DNA of 64,000 nt from JAWKZG01 sp041396125 (GTDB lineage Bacteria; Pseudomonadota; Gammaproteobacteria; Competibacterales; Competibacteraceae), in the NCBI GenBank assembly GCA_041396125.1, contig JAWKZG010000010.1, positions 62,001-126,000 on the forward strand, read 5' to 3'. Positions 8,774-17,965 of this stretch are shown one piece after another (positions within the stretch are counted from its first letter, which is position 1; each line of letters begins with the position of its first letter). The notes under the pieces are model-generated. The model made no database searches, was not told the DNA's origin, and saw only the letters and a list, made by a program, of their open reading frames with translations. Made by a program: the position numbers and the translations under genes.

Positions 8774-8793
8774 AGTCCCGCTGGCGCGGGAAT
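8774..8793. repeat. dRS3-like inverted repeat, copy 3
   Basis: AGTCCCGCTGGCGCGGGAAT, matching ATTCCC-N8-GGGAAT with one arm change. It sits just past the icd stop and might act as a weak 3' stem for the icd transcript. A more degenerate copy (ATTCCTGCCTGCACGGGAAA) lies at 8581-8600. Confidence 0.7.
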
Positions 8794-8830
8794 CCCCAGT
8801 ATAACGATGCGAGATGGTGCGCTTTTTATA

Positions 8831-11065
8831 TCAGCCGTTAACTGTGTCCAGTATGGCGTTCAGTGTAGCGCTCGGGCGCATTACTTTCTCAACCACAGCG
8901 GGCTCGTAATGATAATAGCCTTTCAGCTCGGTGGGCGGTTGACCCTGAACCTCATTCAGTTCTGCCAGAATCTTCTTTTCTTGCTCGCTTAAGGACTGGG
9001 CCAGAGGCGCAAAGTGGGCGGCCAGCTCGGTATCTTCGGTTTGCCCTGCCACTTGCTGAGCCCAGTACAGGCATAAGTAGAAATGACTGCCACGATTATC
9101 CAGTTCACCGGTTTTGCGGGACGGCGATTTGCCATTGTCCAGCAGTAACTCAGTAGCTTTGTCCAGGCACTTGGCCAGGATTTTGGCACGCGCATTATTT
9201 TCTTTGATACCCATATCTTCCAGTGAGACGGCCAGGGCCAGAAACTCACCCAAAGAATCCCAACGCAGGTGATTTTCTTCTATTAGCTGCTGGACGTGCT
9301 TCGGGGCAGAGCCGCCCGCGCCGGTTTCGTACATACCGCCGCCGGCCAGCATGGGTACGACAGACAGCATCTTGGCGGATGTGCCCAGTTCCATGATCGG
9401 GAACAGATCGGTCAGGTAGTCGCGCAAGACGTTGCCGGTAACCGAGATAGTGTCCAGACCGCGGATCAGGCGTTCCATGGAAAAACGAATGGCTTCGTTG
9501 TAGGACATGCAGCGAATATCCAGACCGCTCAGATCGTGCTCCTGCAGATAGTGTTCTACTTTCTGGCGTAGCTGCCGATCATGGGCACGTTCGTCTTCCA
9601 GCCAGAATATTGCCGGTGTGTTGGCATTGCGGGCACGGGTTACCGCCAGTTTTACCCAGTCACGCACCGCGATGTCTTTGGTCTGACAGGCGCGCCAGAT
9701 ATCGCCCTTCTCCACATCATGTTGCATCAATACCGTACCGTCGGCAGCGACTACGCGCATGATGCCGTCTTCGGTCAGCTCGAAGGTTTTATCGTGCGAG
9801 CCGTATTCCTCGGCCTTCATGGCCATCAGACCGACGTTCGATACCGAGCCCATGGTGGTGGGATCGAAAGCACCGTTGGTTTTGCAGAAATTAATCATTT
9901 CCTGATAGATCCGGGCATAGGTGCTTTCCGGCATCACCGCCTTGGTATCTTTCAGTTTGCCGTCACGGCCCCACATCTGACCGGAGTTACGAATCATGGC
10001 CGGCATGGAGGCATCGACGATCACATCGCTGGGAATATGCAGATTGGTAATACCTTTGACGGAGTCCACCATTGCCAGCTCGGGGCGGTGTTCGTAGCAG
10101 TCGTGCAAATCCTCCAGAATTTCTTCCTGCTTGGACTGAGGGAGTTGCTTGATCTTGTCGTATACGCTGCTCAGACCATTATTGGGGTTCACGCCAAGTT
10201 CGTCGAACAGATCGCCGTATTTGTCGAACACCTCTTTATAGAACACCGTCACCGCATGACCGAAAACGATAGGGTGGGATACCTTCATCATGGTGGCTTT
10301 GACGTGTAACGACCACATCACGCCGGATTCTTTGGCATCTTGCAGGGTTTCTTCGAAAAAAGCCCGCAGCGCCTTGCTGCTCATACGCATGCTGTCCAGC
10401 ACTTCGCCCTCTTCCAGTGCCAGTTCTTTCTTGAGCTCGACCTGACCGGCTTTGTTAACGAACTCGATGCGTACCGTCTGTGCCTTGGGGGTAGTGAGTG
10501 ATTGCTCGCTGGACAAGAAATCACCACTGTGCATATAGTCGGCGTGCGAGCGGGAGGCTTTGCTCCAGCGTCCCATCGAATGAGGATTCTTGCGGGCAAA
10601 CGCTTTGACGGCAGCCGGCGCACGACGGTCGGAATTGCCTTGCCGCAAGACAGGGTTAACGGCACTGCCCAGGACCTTGGCGTAGCTTTCGCTGATTGCT
10701 TTTTCAGCGTCGGTTTGCGGCTCTTCCGGGTAATCCGGAATGTCATAGCCCTGGGATTGCAGCTCGGCAATACAGGCACGCAGCTGCGGTACCGAAGCGC
10801 TGATATTCGGCAATTTGATGATATTGGCGTGCGGGTCTTTGGTCAGTTCGCTCAGCTCAGCCAGACCATCCACGACCCGTTGCTCTTCGCTCAGGCGCTC
10901 AGGAAAGGCGGCCAGGATACGCGCAGCCAGTGAAATATCGCTGAGCGTGACGTTGATACCGGCTGCGCTGGTGAAGGTGCGCACAATAGGCAATAAGGAA
11001 TATGTTGCCAGCGCCGGGGCTTCGTCGGTTAAGGTATAGACTATGGTTGATGCTTGATTGCTCAT
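8831..11065 (-). CDS. icd: Monomeric NADP-dependent isocitrate dehydrogenase
   Basis: 744 residues, the full length of the monomeric isocitrate dehydrogenase family (PF03971), beginning MSNQASTIVYTLTDEAPALA. Conserved stretches include the N-terminal YTLTDEAPALATYSLLP, SNGAxx-like NSDRRAP then VKAFARKNPHSMG, MSSKALRAFFEE, LHVKATMMKVSHPIVFGHAV and AGGGMYETGAGGSAPKHVQQ. It oxidises isocitrate to 2-oxoglutarate with NADP+ in the TCA cycle, in the cytoplasm. It lies between rep and parAB, unusual for a central-metabolism gene if this is a plasmid; a chromid is the simple explanation. Single-gene unit with clear space on both sides. Confidence 0.97.
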   Translation of the reverse strand: MSNQASTIVYTLTDEAPALATYSLLPIVRTFTSAAGINVTLSDISLAARILAAFPERLSEEQRVVDGLAELSELTKDPHANIIKLPNISASVPQLRACIAELQSQGYDIPDYPEEPQTDAEKAISESYAKVLGSAVNPVLRQGNSDRRAPAAVKAFARKNPHSMGRWSKASRSHADYMHSGDFLSSEQSLTTPKAQTVRIEFVNKAGQVELKKELALEEGEVLDSMRMSSKALRAFFEETLQDAKESGVMWSLHVKATMMKVSHPIVFGHAVTVFYKEVFDKYGDLFDELGVNPNNGLSSVYDKIKQLPQSKQEEILEDLHDCYEHRPELAMVDSVKGITNLHIPSDVIVDASMPAMIRNSGQMWGRDGKLKDTKAVMPESTYARIYQEMINFCKTNGAFDPTTMGSVSNVGLMAMKAEEYGSHDKTFELTEDGIMRVVAADGTVLMQHDVEKGDIWRACQTKDIAVRDWVKLAVTRARNANTPAIFWLEDERAHDRQLRQKVEHYLQEHDLSGLDIRCMSYNEAIRFSMERLIRGLDTISVTGNVLRDYLTDLFPIMELGTSAKMLSVVPMLAGGGMYETGAGGSAPKHVQQLIEENHLRWDSLGEFLALAVSLEDMGIKENNARAKILAKCLDKATELLLDNGKSPSRKTGELDNRGSHFYLCLYWAQQVAGQTEDTELAAHFAPLAQSLSEQEKKILAELNEVQGQPPTELKGYYHYEPAVVEKVMRPSATLNAILDTVNG

Positions 11066-11571
11066 TATGCCCCAATATGTTGCTTGCTAGGGTGGGAGGA
11101 TCAACGGCCCGGCAGGGTGCCCCCGTTGAGTGGAGACTGGTGCTGGCCAAAGCCGCTGGGTTGGAATTTCGGCACGCATTGTATGACACTTAGGCCCCAA
11201 GACTTAAGTGGGCAGTGATATTTTTCCATTATAAAGACTTTTGCAGCACCCGGATTCAGGCACTTCAGCCGGTATAATTTTTTTTTAACGCCCGGAACAT
11301 TGAAGTCCGAGAGAGGGTTCCTGAATGCACTATCCCGAACTTGCTGCCCTGCCCTGCCTTACTGAAACATACGCCTTACACGGTGCCCGGTTCTCCTTGA
11401 GCTCCAACGCTGAAGTCCACTATGTTTCACATGAAACATGGGCGTCAATGATTGCGCCAGTGGTGTCTGCCGGTGGGCGGTTGCAGGGTCCCATCTTGAC
11501 ATAGGCTTTGTCAGTCGTTACAAGTAAAAACCTGTAATTTCATATTAAACCTGTATTGAGGTTGTTCTATT
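11066..11571. other. parA upstream region carrying a parS-like site
   Basis: 506 bp with no gene I can support. It contains the parS-like palindrome at 11423-11438 and, closer to parA, a possible sigma-70 promoter TTGACA (11496-11501), 17-bp spacer, TACAAG (11519-11524). The -35 lies within an inverted repeat TGACA-N7-TGTCA, which might be a ParA operator. The icd promoter must lie at its left end but I see no clear consensus there. Confidence 0.6.
11423..11438. other. parS-like centromere site
   Basis: TGTTTCACATGAAACA differs by one central base (A for G) from the perfect palindrome TGTTTCACGTGAAACA, the parS consensus of chromosomal-type ParB (Spo0J) proteins. It lies 134 bp upstream of the parA start and about 1.3 kb from parB, where such sites are expected. 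ParB should load here and spread, and ParA should move the complex. Confidence 0.88.
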
Positions 11572-12739
11572 ATGGCGGACACGGTGCAACTTGAACGGGA
11601 AATGGCAGCTATGGCAGGGCGCGGCACCACGATTTTGCAGCGCTTCATGGAAAAAACGGGACGTCGCCATCAGACTGTGCATTTACCGGATTTATACGTA
11701 GACCCGGCGGCAGCACTCTGAGTGCAGTGCCAGCCAGCTGCGCAAGCTGGATCGGGAAGGTGAAATTCCTGCTCCGAGAACCGTCCAGACCGGTTCTTTG
11801 GCCCGACGGGTCTATAACTATAATGAAATAAATAATATCCGCATGGCTTTGGGTAAAAGCCCGTCCAAGATCGGGCAGCGGTCCCCTATTTGTATCGCTT
11901 TTTCATGTTTGAAAGGCGGTTCGGGTAAATCCGTGCACAGCCTGCACCTGATTCATTACCTGGCAATGAAAGGTTATCGTGTGCTGGCGGTAGACACGGA
12001 CCCCCAGGCTACGTTGACCACCGCGTTTGGCATCATCCCGGAAATTGATCTGACGCTGGAAGATGTGCTGGTGCCTGTGCTGATCGAGGCACCGCAGAAA
12101 ATCAAGAATATTGTGCGTAACACGCATTGGGATAATATTGACCTGATTCCAAGTTCCCCGCATTTAAACACCGCCGAATGGGTTATTCCGCGCGAGGATG
12201 AAAAATTGCGTGAGCAGCTGGGAGCACCGGGTTCACGCCTGGCCCAGGCCTTAAACCATATCAAGCACCAGTACGATGCTATTGTCATTGATACGGCTCC
12301 CTCTATCAGTATTGGCTCGACCAATGCGCAGGTTGCGGCAAATATGCTGATTATTCCGGTTAGCCTGCAGATTTATCATATTGCCTCCATGATCCAGTAT
12401 CTGCATATTCAGTCCGAGATACACCGGCGGACCTGGAATGGCGGGCAGGCAAACACCGAGATCGTGCGGTTTTTGCCCACCAATGTCGATACGAATTCAG
12501 GTTCAACACGCGAGATGGATGCCCTCTTGCACGCTATTTGTGCGCAGTTCAAAATGCTGGCATCAATGCCGCGAACGCGCGAGCTGGAACGCACGGGCTA
12601 TCAGCAAACCTCATTGTATGAATTATCCGGCGGGTTGCGGGACTCTACCTTACAGCGCGCCCGCGATGCGATGGATCGCGTGAATGCGGAGATTTTGCGT
12701 GATATGCAGACATGGTGGGTGAAACATGGCGACGCGTAA
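11572..12739 (+). CDS. parA: ParA-type partition ATPase (apparent frameshift in the N-terminal part)
   Basis: The conserved ATPase is in the frame ending at 12739: deviant Walker A KGGSGKS (about 11912-11932), the VDTDPQAT segment and IDTAPSIS. An N-terminal domain starts at the ATG at 11572 (MADTVQLEREMAAMAGRGTT) but stops at 11719; sequence continues in the next frame with SQLRKLDREGEIPAPRTVQT, a DNA-binding recognition region as in P1-type (class Ia) ParA. One inserted base (or two lost) near 11705-11722 explains it. Intact, it would be about 389 residues. The open frame alone starts only at TTG 11798, losing the DNA-binding domain. The stop overlaps parB by 14 bp. It partitions the replicon with ParB and parS. 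Confidence 0.88.
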
Positions 12740-13625
12740 GTCATCCCAGTTTGGTGCGTTATTCGATGCCATGGAGTCGGTAAAATCCGATTCCGGCAGC
12801 AATCCCTATAATGCCCCTGAAGTTTCTTTGCAAACAGTCGAGCTGACAACGCTTAAGCCGGGGCGCTGGCAGCCGCGACAACATTTTGATGCGGAAGCAC
12901 TGAATGAATTGGCAGCCTCAATCAAAGAGCAGGGCATTATCCAGCCTATTGTGGTAAGAACCTCCGGCACTGCGGGCGAGTACGACATCATTGCGGGTGA
13001 ACGGCGCTGGCGTGCCGCGCAGATAGCGGGCCTGCAGGAAGTTCCTGTCATTATCCGGGATGACTGGGAAGAGGGTAAAGTTGCACTGATAGCGCTATTA
13101 GAAAATATTCAGCGGGAAGACTTAAATTTTATTGAGCGGGCCAGGGGCTATCAAAAACTGGCAACAGAGTATCAACTCAATACTGAGCAGCTGGCTGAAC
13201 AGCTGGGGGTGTCGGTATCGCATATTCGCCGTATTATCGCCCTGCTTAATTTGCCCGATGAGGTACAGCATGCGGTAGAAAGCAAAACGCTGGACGGTAC
13301 GGTTGCCATGGAATTATTACCCTTAAAGGATGATCCGGCGCGCTTGCGAAAGCTGGCCCGGCAGGTTGCCGAAAACGGCCTGAGCCTGAAGCAGCTGCGG
13401 GCAAAAGTGGCCAGCCTGAAAGCGCAGACACCCAACCGCAAAGGTCGTCCGGCGCGGACATCGGTGTTACAGCAGGCTAAAACGGTGCTCAGTGAAAAGC
13501 TAGGGCGGGGCGTTGCAGTCCGCTATAACGAGCAAACAAAACAAGGGACTGTCGTTATTAAATTCCAGACGCTGGAAGATCTGGATGCCCTGGTCAGCAC
13601 AGTAAAGGGCCCGAAAAAAGACTGA
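12726..13625 (+). CDS. parB: ParB/Spo0J-type partition protein
   Basis: 299 residues. The N-terminal CTPase domain has IIQPIVVR (71-78) and the arginine-rich GERRWRAAQ (91-99); ENIQREDLNFIERARGY follows; a helix-turn-helix is at about 154-172 (TEQLAEQLGVSVSHIRRIIA); the C-terminal dimer domain ends VVIKFQTLEDLDALVST. This is a chromosomal-type ParB and fits the TGTTTCAC-type parS upstream. It overlaps parA by 14 bp and is certainly coexpressed. Confidence 0.95.
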   Translation: MATRKSSQFGALFDAMESVKSDSGSNPYNAPEVSLQTVELTTLKPGRWQPRQHFDAEALNELAASIKEQGIIQPIVVRTSGTAGEYDIIAGERRWRAAQIAGLQEVPVIIRDDWEEGKVALIALLENIQREDLNFIERARGYQKLATEYQLNTEQLAEQLGVSVSHIRRIIALLNLPDEVQHAVESKTLDGTVAMELLPLKDDPARLRKLARQVAENGLSLKQLRAKVASLKAQTPNRKGRPARTSVLQQAKTVLSEKLGRGVAVRYNEQTKQGTVVIKFQTLEDLDALVSTVKGPKKD

Positions 13626-13729
13626 AAGCGCGGCGCCGCGTGTTTGTAAGTTTATGTAATATAAATAAAATGTGGGTGCAAAAATAACGGTAAATAGCAC
13701 CCTTTCAGAATACCATTGCAGAGGACACT

Positions 13730-14635
13730 ATGCGGACTATCGTTGATGCCCACCATCATCTGTGGGATCTAAAAACCAACCATTACCCCTGGCTGAGTGA
13801 TCAGGTTATCCCGCGCCGTTTCGGCGACTATGCAGCTATTCGCAGAAATTATCTGCCGGCGGATTTAAAAGCGGATACACAGGGCGTTAACCTTATTAAA
13901 TCTGTGCATGTGCAGGCCAATATGGCAGGTGATCCGGTTCAGGAAACGCAGTGGTTGCAGGAACAGTTTACGCGTCACGGTTTGCCGCATGCGATAGTCG
14001 CTCATGCGGATCTGTCTGCTGAGGGTGTTGAAGAGGTTCTGGCCCGTCATACCGCCCATGCGAATGTGCGCGGTATCCGATTATTGCTGCACTGGCTGGA
14101 TGATGTTGACTATAACGGTCCGATGCGGGCACATGTTATGCGCGAAGCCGGTTTTCGCCGTGGTTATGCCTTGCTGGCAAAATATGGCTTGTCTTTCGAT
14201 CTGCCGCTTTATTTTCCGCAGGCGGGCGAGGCCGAGGAACTGTTGCTGCAGTATGACGATATTCCCGTGGTGCTGAATCACTGCGGTTTTCCCATTCACC
14301 TGGAGCAAACTGGCAGCGCCCGCACGGAAAGCTGGACGGGTTGGCAGCAGGCTATCAAACGGTTGGCACGCATACCCCATTTGCACTGCAAGATCTCGGG
14401 CTTGTGGATGGCTGGCCGTTCATTGACGATTGCTGATGTACGGCCAATTGTCTCGCACTGTCTGGATTGTTTTGGCATTGAACGCTGCATGTTTGGCAGT
14501 AATTTCCCGCTGGATGGCCTGCATGTGCGTTATGCCGAGATGGTCGCCCTGTATGCCGAGTGCTTCGAAGAACTTAGCGTTACCGAGCAAAACGCCCTGT
14601 TTTGCGACAATGCAACACGCTTCTATCGCTTGTAA
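13730..14635 (+). CDS. Amidohydrolase family protein (metal-dependent TIM-barrel hydrolase)
   Basis: 301 residues starting MRTIVDAHHHLWDLKTN, the HxH metal site of the amidohydrolase-2 family (PF04909). Later landmarks are GIRLLLHW, VVLNHCGFP (third metal His) and a C-terminal MFGSNFPLDGL with the catalytic Asp. Relatives hydrolyse lactones such as fuconolactone or pyrone dicarboxylate. It precedes an ABC importer on the same strand by 143 bp, so hydrolysis of an imported sugar lactone is plausible. A strong ribosome site (AGAGGA) lies upstream. Confidence 0.9.
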   Translation: MRTIVDAHHHLWDLKTNHYPWLSDQVIPRRFGDYAAIRRNYLPADLKADTQGVNLIKSVHVQANMAGDPVQETQWLQEQFTRHGLPHAIVAHADLSAEGVEEVLARHTAHANVRGIRLLLHWLDDVDYNGPMRAHVMREAGFRRGYALLAKYGLSFDLPLYFPQAGEAEELLLQYDDIPVVLNHCGFPIHLEQTGSARTESWTGWQQAIKRLARIPHLHCKISGLWMAGRSLTIADVRPIVSHCLDCFGIERCMFGSNFPLDGLHVRYAEMVALYAECFEELSVTEQNALFCDNATRFYRL

Positions 14636-14647
14636 TCCCCCCCGGCT

Positions 14648-14679
14648 TGCGGTGAGCGCGCTTGTTCCGGTTCACCGCA
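14648..14679 (+). other. Hairpin between amidohydrolase and binding-protein genes
   Basis: TGCGGTGA (14648-14655) pairs perfectly with TCACCGCA (14672-14679) across a 16-base loop. There is no T tract after it, so it is more likely an mRNA processing or stability stem than a full terminator. Confidence 0.45.
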
Positions 14680-14778
14680 TTTGCTACAGTCAAAACGCGC
14701 CAGGCCGCTCATTGAGCGCCTGGTGGTGCGGATTTCATAACATTCAACAATACATTATTTATATCGGAGGAGGGGAGA

Positions 14779-16221
14779 GTGAACAAAGCAAAACGGCTAT
14801 GTGCCATAGCGTGCCTTGCTGTAGTCGCCACATGGTTAACGACTGCCCAGGCACAACCTTCAGCAGCGCAAACAGCGATCGAGGCCGCTAAGCAATATTC
14901 AGGCAGCACGATCAATGTGGTCTGGCCTGCCGGGGTGGGGGCACTTGGACAAAAAGTGTTTGCCGCGCCGCTGTTCGAGCAGCTGACCGGGGTTAAAGTC
15001 AATATCGTCGAAGCGCCACCAACCGATGTTTATATCAAGGTGGTGGCTGAGCATCGGGCCGGTACCGGCGGTTTTGATGTCGTCAGTCTGGTGCCGAGCT
15101 GGCTGACCGATCTCAGCATCGCCGGCATCATCGAACCATTGGATGAGCTGGTCGACAAATACGGTTTTGCTGCGGAATTACAGGGTATCGAGCCGGCCTA
15201 TCGGAATAACTGGATGACCCATGGCGGCAAGATCATGGCGATTCCGGACGATGGCGATGTCCTGTTGCTGTTTTATCGCAAAGATTTATTCAACGATCCT
15301 GCCAATAAAGAAGCGTTTAAAGCCAAGTATGGCTATGAACTGGCCGTGCCAACCACCTGGGAACAGTTCAGCGATATCGGCTGGTTTTTCACCAATACTT
15401 ATCAGCCCGATCTGTACGGTGCCTCTGTGATTCATCGATCAGGTCTGATGCAATATTTTTTCCAGGAGCGATTTCGTAATGCAGGGGGGCGTTTCTTCGA
15501 CGTCGATTCGATGGATGCCCAGATCAACGACGAGATTGGTGTCAAGGTAGCCACTCAGCTGCAGGATGAAGCGGAGTTCATGCCGCCCGGTTCGGAAAAC
15601 TGGAATCCGGTCGAAGTGCTGACTGCCTGGCTGTCCGGCCGGGTTGCCATGATTACCTGGTGGCCGCCACCAGGTCGTTGGTCAGAAGGTTATGGTACCG
15701 ATAATGAAGCCCTTAAATGGGTGCCTGAAAGCCAAATCAAAGGTAAGGTGGGCTATGCCTTATCGCCGGGTGGGAATCCGGAACTGGCGTTGGGCTGGTC
15801 GCTGGCTGTTTCATCCAACAGTCGCAACAAAGAACTGGCTTATCTGTATATTCAATGGGTGAACAGCGAAGAAATCAGCCTGCAACGGGTACAGTTGCCG
15901 TATTCGCTGCGTGATCCTTTCCGGGCTTCACATTTTGAAAGCGCTGAGTACAGATCGCGCTGGGACAATGCCGATGAATATCTGGACGTACTGCGCCAGG
16001 GCGCTCAGATCGGCATGCTTGATCTGTCTATCCGCAACACTTTCCAGTACGAAGAAGCCTTGGCCAGAGCTATGCAACGCCTGATGGCTGGCGAAGATCC
16101 GCAAGAAGTCATGAACGAAGCGGCTGCGAACTGGGATAAAGTCACACGCCGCACGGGCGTGGATAAGCAGCGCGCAGCCTATGAAGAATGGGCGGCTAAA
16201 CCGAACGCTTATCCGCAATAA
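14779..16221 (+). CDS. Extracellular solute-binding protein of a sugar-type ABC importer
   Basis: 480 residues from a GTG start with a strong Shine-Dalgarno (GGAGGAGGGG) a few bases upstream. Residues 1-26 are a cleavable signal peptide ending AQAQ. The mature part has the family 1 solute-binding fold (TINVVWPAGVGALGQ, then NIVEAPPTDVYIKVVAEHRA, and GYALSPGGNPELALGWSLAV). It binds a substrate, probably a sugar or polyol derivative, in the periplasm and delivers it to the two permeases directly downstream. Confidence 0.93.
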   Translation: MNKAKRLCAIACLAVVATWLTTAQAQPSAAQTAIEAAKQYSGSTINVVWPAGVGALGQKVFAAPLFEQLTGVKVNIVEAPPTDVYIKVVAEHRAGTGGFDVVSLVPSWLTDLSIAGIIEPLDELVDKYGFAAELQGIEPAYRNNWMTHGGKIMAIPDDGDVLLLFYRKDLFNDPANKEAFKAKYGYELAVPTTWEQFSDIGWFFTNTYQPDLYGASVIHRSGLMQYFFQERFRNAGGRFFDVDSMDAQINDEIGVKVATQLQDEAEFMPPGSENWNPVEVLTAWLSGRVAMITWWPPPGRWSEGYGTDNEALKWVPESQIKGKVGYALSPGGNPELALGWSLAVSSNSRNKELAYLYIQWVNSEEISLQRVQLPYSLRDPFRASHFESAEYRSRWDNADEYLDVLRQGAQIGMLDLSIRNTFQYEEALARAMQRLMAGEDPQEVMNEAAANWDKVTRRTGVDKQRAAYEEWAAKPNAYPQ

Positions 16222-16222
16222 T

Positions 16223-17110
16223 ATGAAATCATCGACTGGCGGCGGGGCAGGGGACCGTCGCTTTCAGTATCTTGCGCTGTCTCCTGCTATTGTACTGCTG
16301 CTGCTGATTGGTGCTTTTCCTGTTATTTATAATCTGGTTCTGAGCTTTCAGAGCCAGACTATGCTGGACCCGGATACGTCATTTGCAGGCCTGGCCAATT
16401 ATCAGGAATTGCTGTCAGATAACCGGTTTTGGGGGGCTATCAGCCATACCTTGATCATTGCCGGTTTCGCCTTGCCAGTACAGCTCGTGCTGGGCCTGTT
16501 GATGGCGCACCTGTTTGTCGGAGAGTTACCGGGCAAGCGGTTGTTTATCGCATTGCTGATTCTGCCCGTCGTCATAGCTCCGGTCGTAGCGGGTGCGGCT
16601 TGGCGTCTCTTCCTGGACAACTCGTTTGGCCCGGTTAATGCCATCATTAGCTGGTTTGCTGGCGGCCCGGTCAAGCTGCTCTGGACGGTCGATCCGACGT
16701 TGGTGTACCCAACCATCATTATTGTTGAGGTGTGGCAACATACCCCGTTCGTTTTTTTACTGTCGCTGGCCGCATTATTGGCGGTTGATCGCAGCCAGGT
16801 GGAAGCGGCGCAGATAGATGGTGCCTCTGGCTGGACGGTATTCTGGTGGATCACCCTGCCCGCAATCATGCCGGTTCTGGGTATGGTCATGTTGATTCGC
16901 TTTATTGACATCATGCGTATCTTTGAAATGGTTTTATCGCTGACGGAGGGCGGACCGGGCACGCGCACGGAAACCCTGTCCTTGTATACCTATACGACAG
17001 GTTTCAAGGATTTCTCGCTGAGTTATACCGGGGCTATCGCCTTCGTAACGATTATCATGATGTCGGTTGTTTTATGGGTCATTCTGGGACGTATGGAGCG
17101 AGGCCGATGA
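16223..17110 (+). CDS. ABC sugar-type permease, MalF/UgpA class
   Basis: About 295 residues from the ATG at 16223, one base after the binding-protein stop. An upstream in-frame start at 16181 would overlap the previous gene. Six hydrophobic segments are visible, and the cytoplasmic EAA loop reads EAAQIDGASGWTVFWWITLP, the ATPase docking site. It forms a heterodimer with the next gene product. Its stop overlaps the next start (ATGA). Confidence 0.94.
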   Translation: MKSSTGGGAGDRRFQYLALSPAIVLLLLIGAFPVIYNLVLSFQSQTMLDPDTSFAGLANYQELLSDNRFWGAISHTLIIAGFALPVQLVLGLLMAHLFVGELPGKRLFIALLILPVVIAPVVAGAAWRLFLDNSFGPVNAIISWFAGGPVKLLWTVDPTLVYPTIIIVEVWQHTPFVFLLSLAALLAVDRSQVEAAQIDGASGWTVFWWITLPAIMPVLGMVMLIRFIDIMRIFEMVLSLTEGGPGTRTETLSLYTYTTGFKDFSLSYTGAIAFVTIIMMSVVLWVILGRMERGR

Positions 17111-17952
17111 ACGCACAGAATTCCCGCTGGAAGCGGCAGAAATCTTTAAAGAAGGCAGTGCGTTTTGCATTGGCACTGTTACTGACCGCATTTTTTTTAG
17201 CGCCGGTGTACTGGATTTTTATAACGGCGCTAAAAAGCCCGGAAGAGATTTTCGCCGTACCGGCAGTATGGTTTCCCGAGCAGCTGCATTTCGAAAATTT
17301 TACCAGCATGTTCAGTGCGGGTGAATTGAAACCCATTTTTAACAGCTTGCTCGTTGCCACCTTCAGCACCCTGCTGGCGCTTGCCGTCGGCACGCTGGCC
17401 GCTTATAGCCTGGCGCGTTATCGCACCGGTGGCAGAGCGCTGGCGGTGTGGATTATTTCGCTGCGCATGCTGCCCCCGATTGCCCTGGCTTTTCCTCTTT
17501 TCCTGTTTTTCGCCATGCTGGGCTGGGTCGATACTTATCATGGTTTGATTCTGCTCTACGCCGCTATTAACCTGCCTTACGTGATTTGGGTGATGCGCGG
17601 GTTTGTCGAAGATGTGCCGCTCGAACTGGAAGAAAGCGCGGCTATTGATGGTGCCTCGCGCTGGCAGATTCTGTGGTATGTGGTGTTTCCTTTAGTGCGT
17701 ATGGGCATGCTGGCAACCGGCGTGTTCGCGTTCATCTATGCCATGAATGAGTTTGCTTTTGCGGTTGTGCTGACGCGGGTAGACGTGCTGACATTCACCG
17801 TCAAGATATCCCACTATTTCGGCAATCAAACCACCAGCTGGGCCTGGATTGCGGGACTGGCCGTGCTGGGGTCATTACCGGTGTTTATCGCAGTGCTGGT
17901 GATGCAGCGCTATCTGGTCAGGGGTATGAGCATGGGTGCTATAAAAGGCTGA
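17107..17952 (+). CDS. ABC sugar-type permease, MalG/UgpE class
   Basis: 281 residues from the ATG at 17107, which overlaps the previous stop by four bases. Six membrane segments; EAA loop EESAAIDGASRWQILWYVVF near residue 175. Partner of the previous permease in the inner membrane. No ATP-binding subunit follows: the next gene is a regulator. The importer must borrow a MalK/MsmX-like ATPase from elsewhere. Confidence 0.94.
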   Translation: MNAQNSRWKRQKSLKKAVRFALALLLTAFFLAPVYWIFITALKSPEEIFAVPAVWFPEQLHFENFTSMFSAGELKPIFNSLLVATFSTLLALAVGTLAAYSLARYRTGGRALAVWIISLRMLPPIALAFPLFLFFAMLGWVDTYHGLILLYAAINLPYVIWVMRGFVEDVPLELEESAAIDGASRWQILWYVVFPLVRMGMLATGVFAFIYAMNEFAFAVVLTRVDVLTFTVKISHYFGNQTTSWAWIAGLAVLGSLPVFIAVLVMQRYLVRGMSMGAIKG

Positions 17953-17965
17953 TCCTCGACTGGCG

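Larger units (their letters stand above)
8469..8830. other. Intergenic region rich in repeats
   Basis: 362 bp without a supported gene between the DUF3565 gene and the end of icd. It contains a degenerate dRS3-like repeat at 8581-8600, a tandem pair of hairpin repeats at 8603-8730 and a clear dRS3-like repeat at 8774-8793. Open frames here are short and follow the repeats, so I do not call them. Confidence 0.75.

Noticed and set aside
9581..10309. Long plus-strand frame opposite icd
   Set aside because: Shadow of the icd coding sequence; histidine-rich and without family features.
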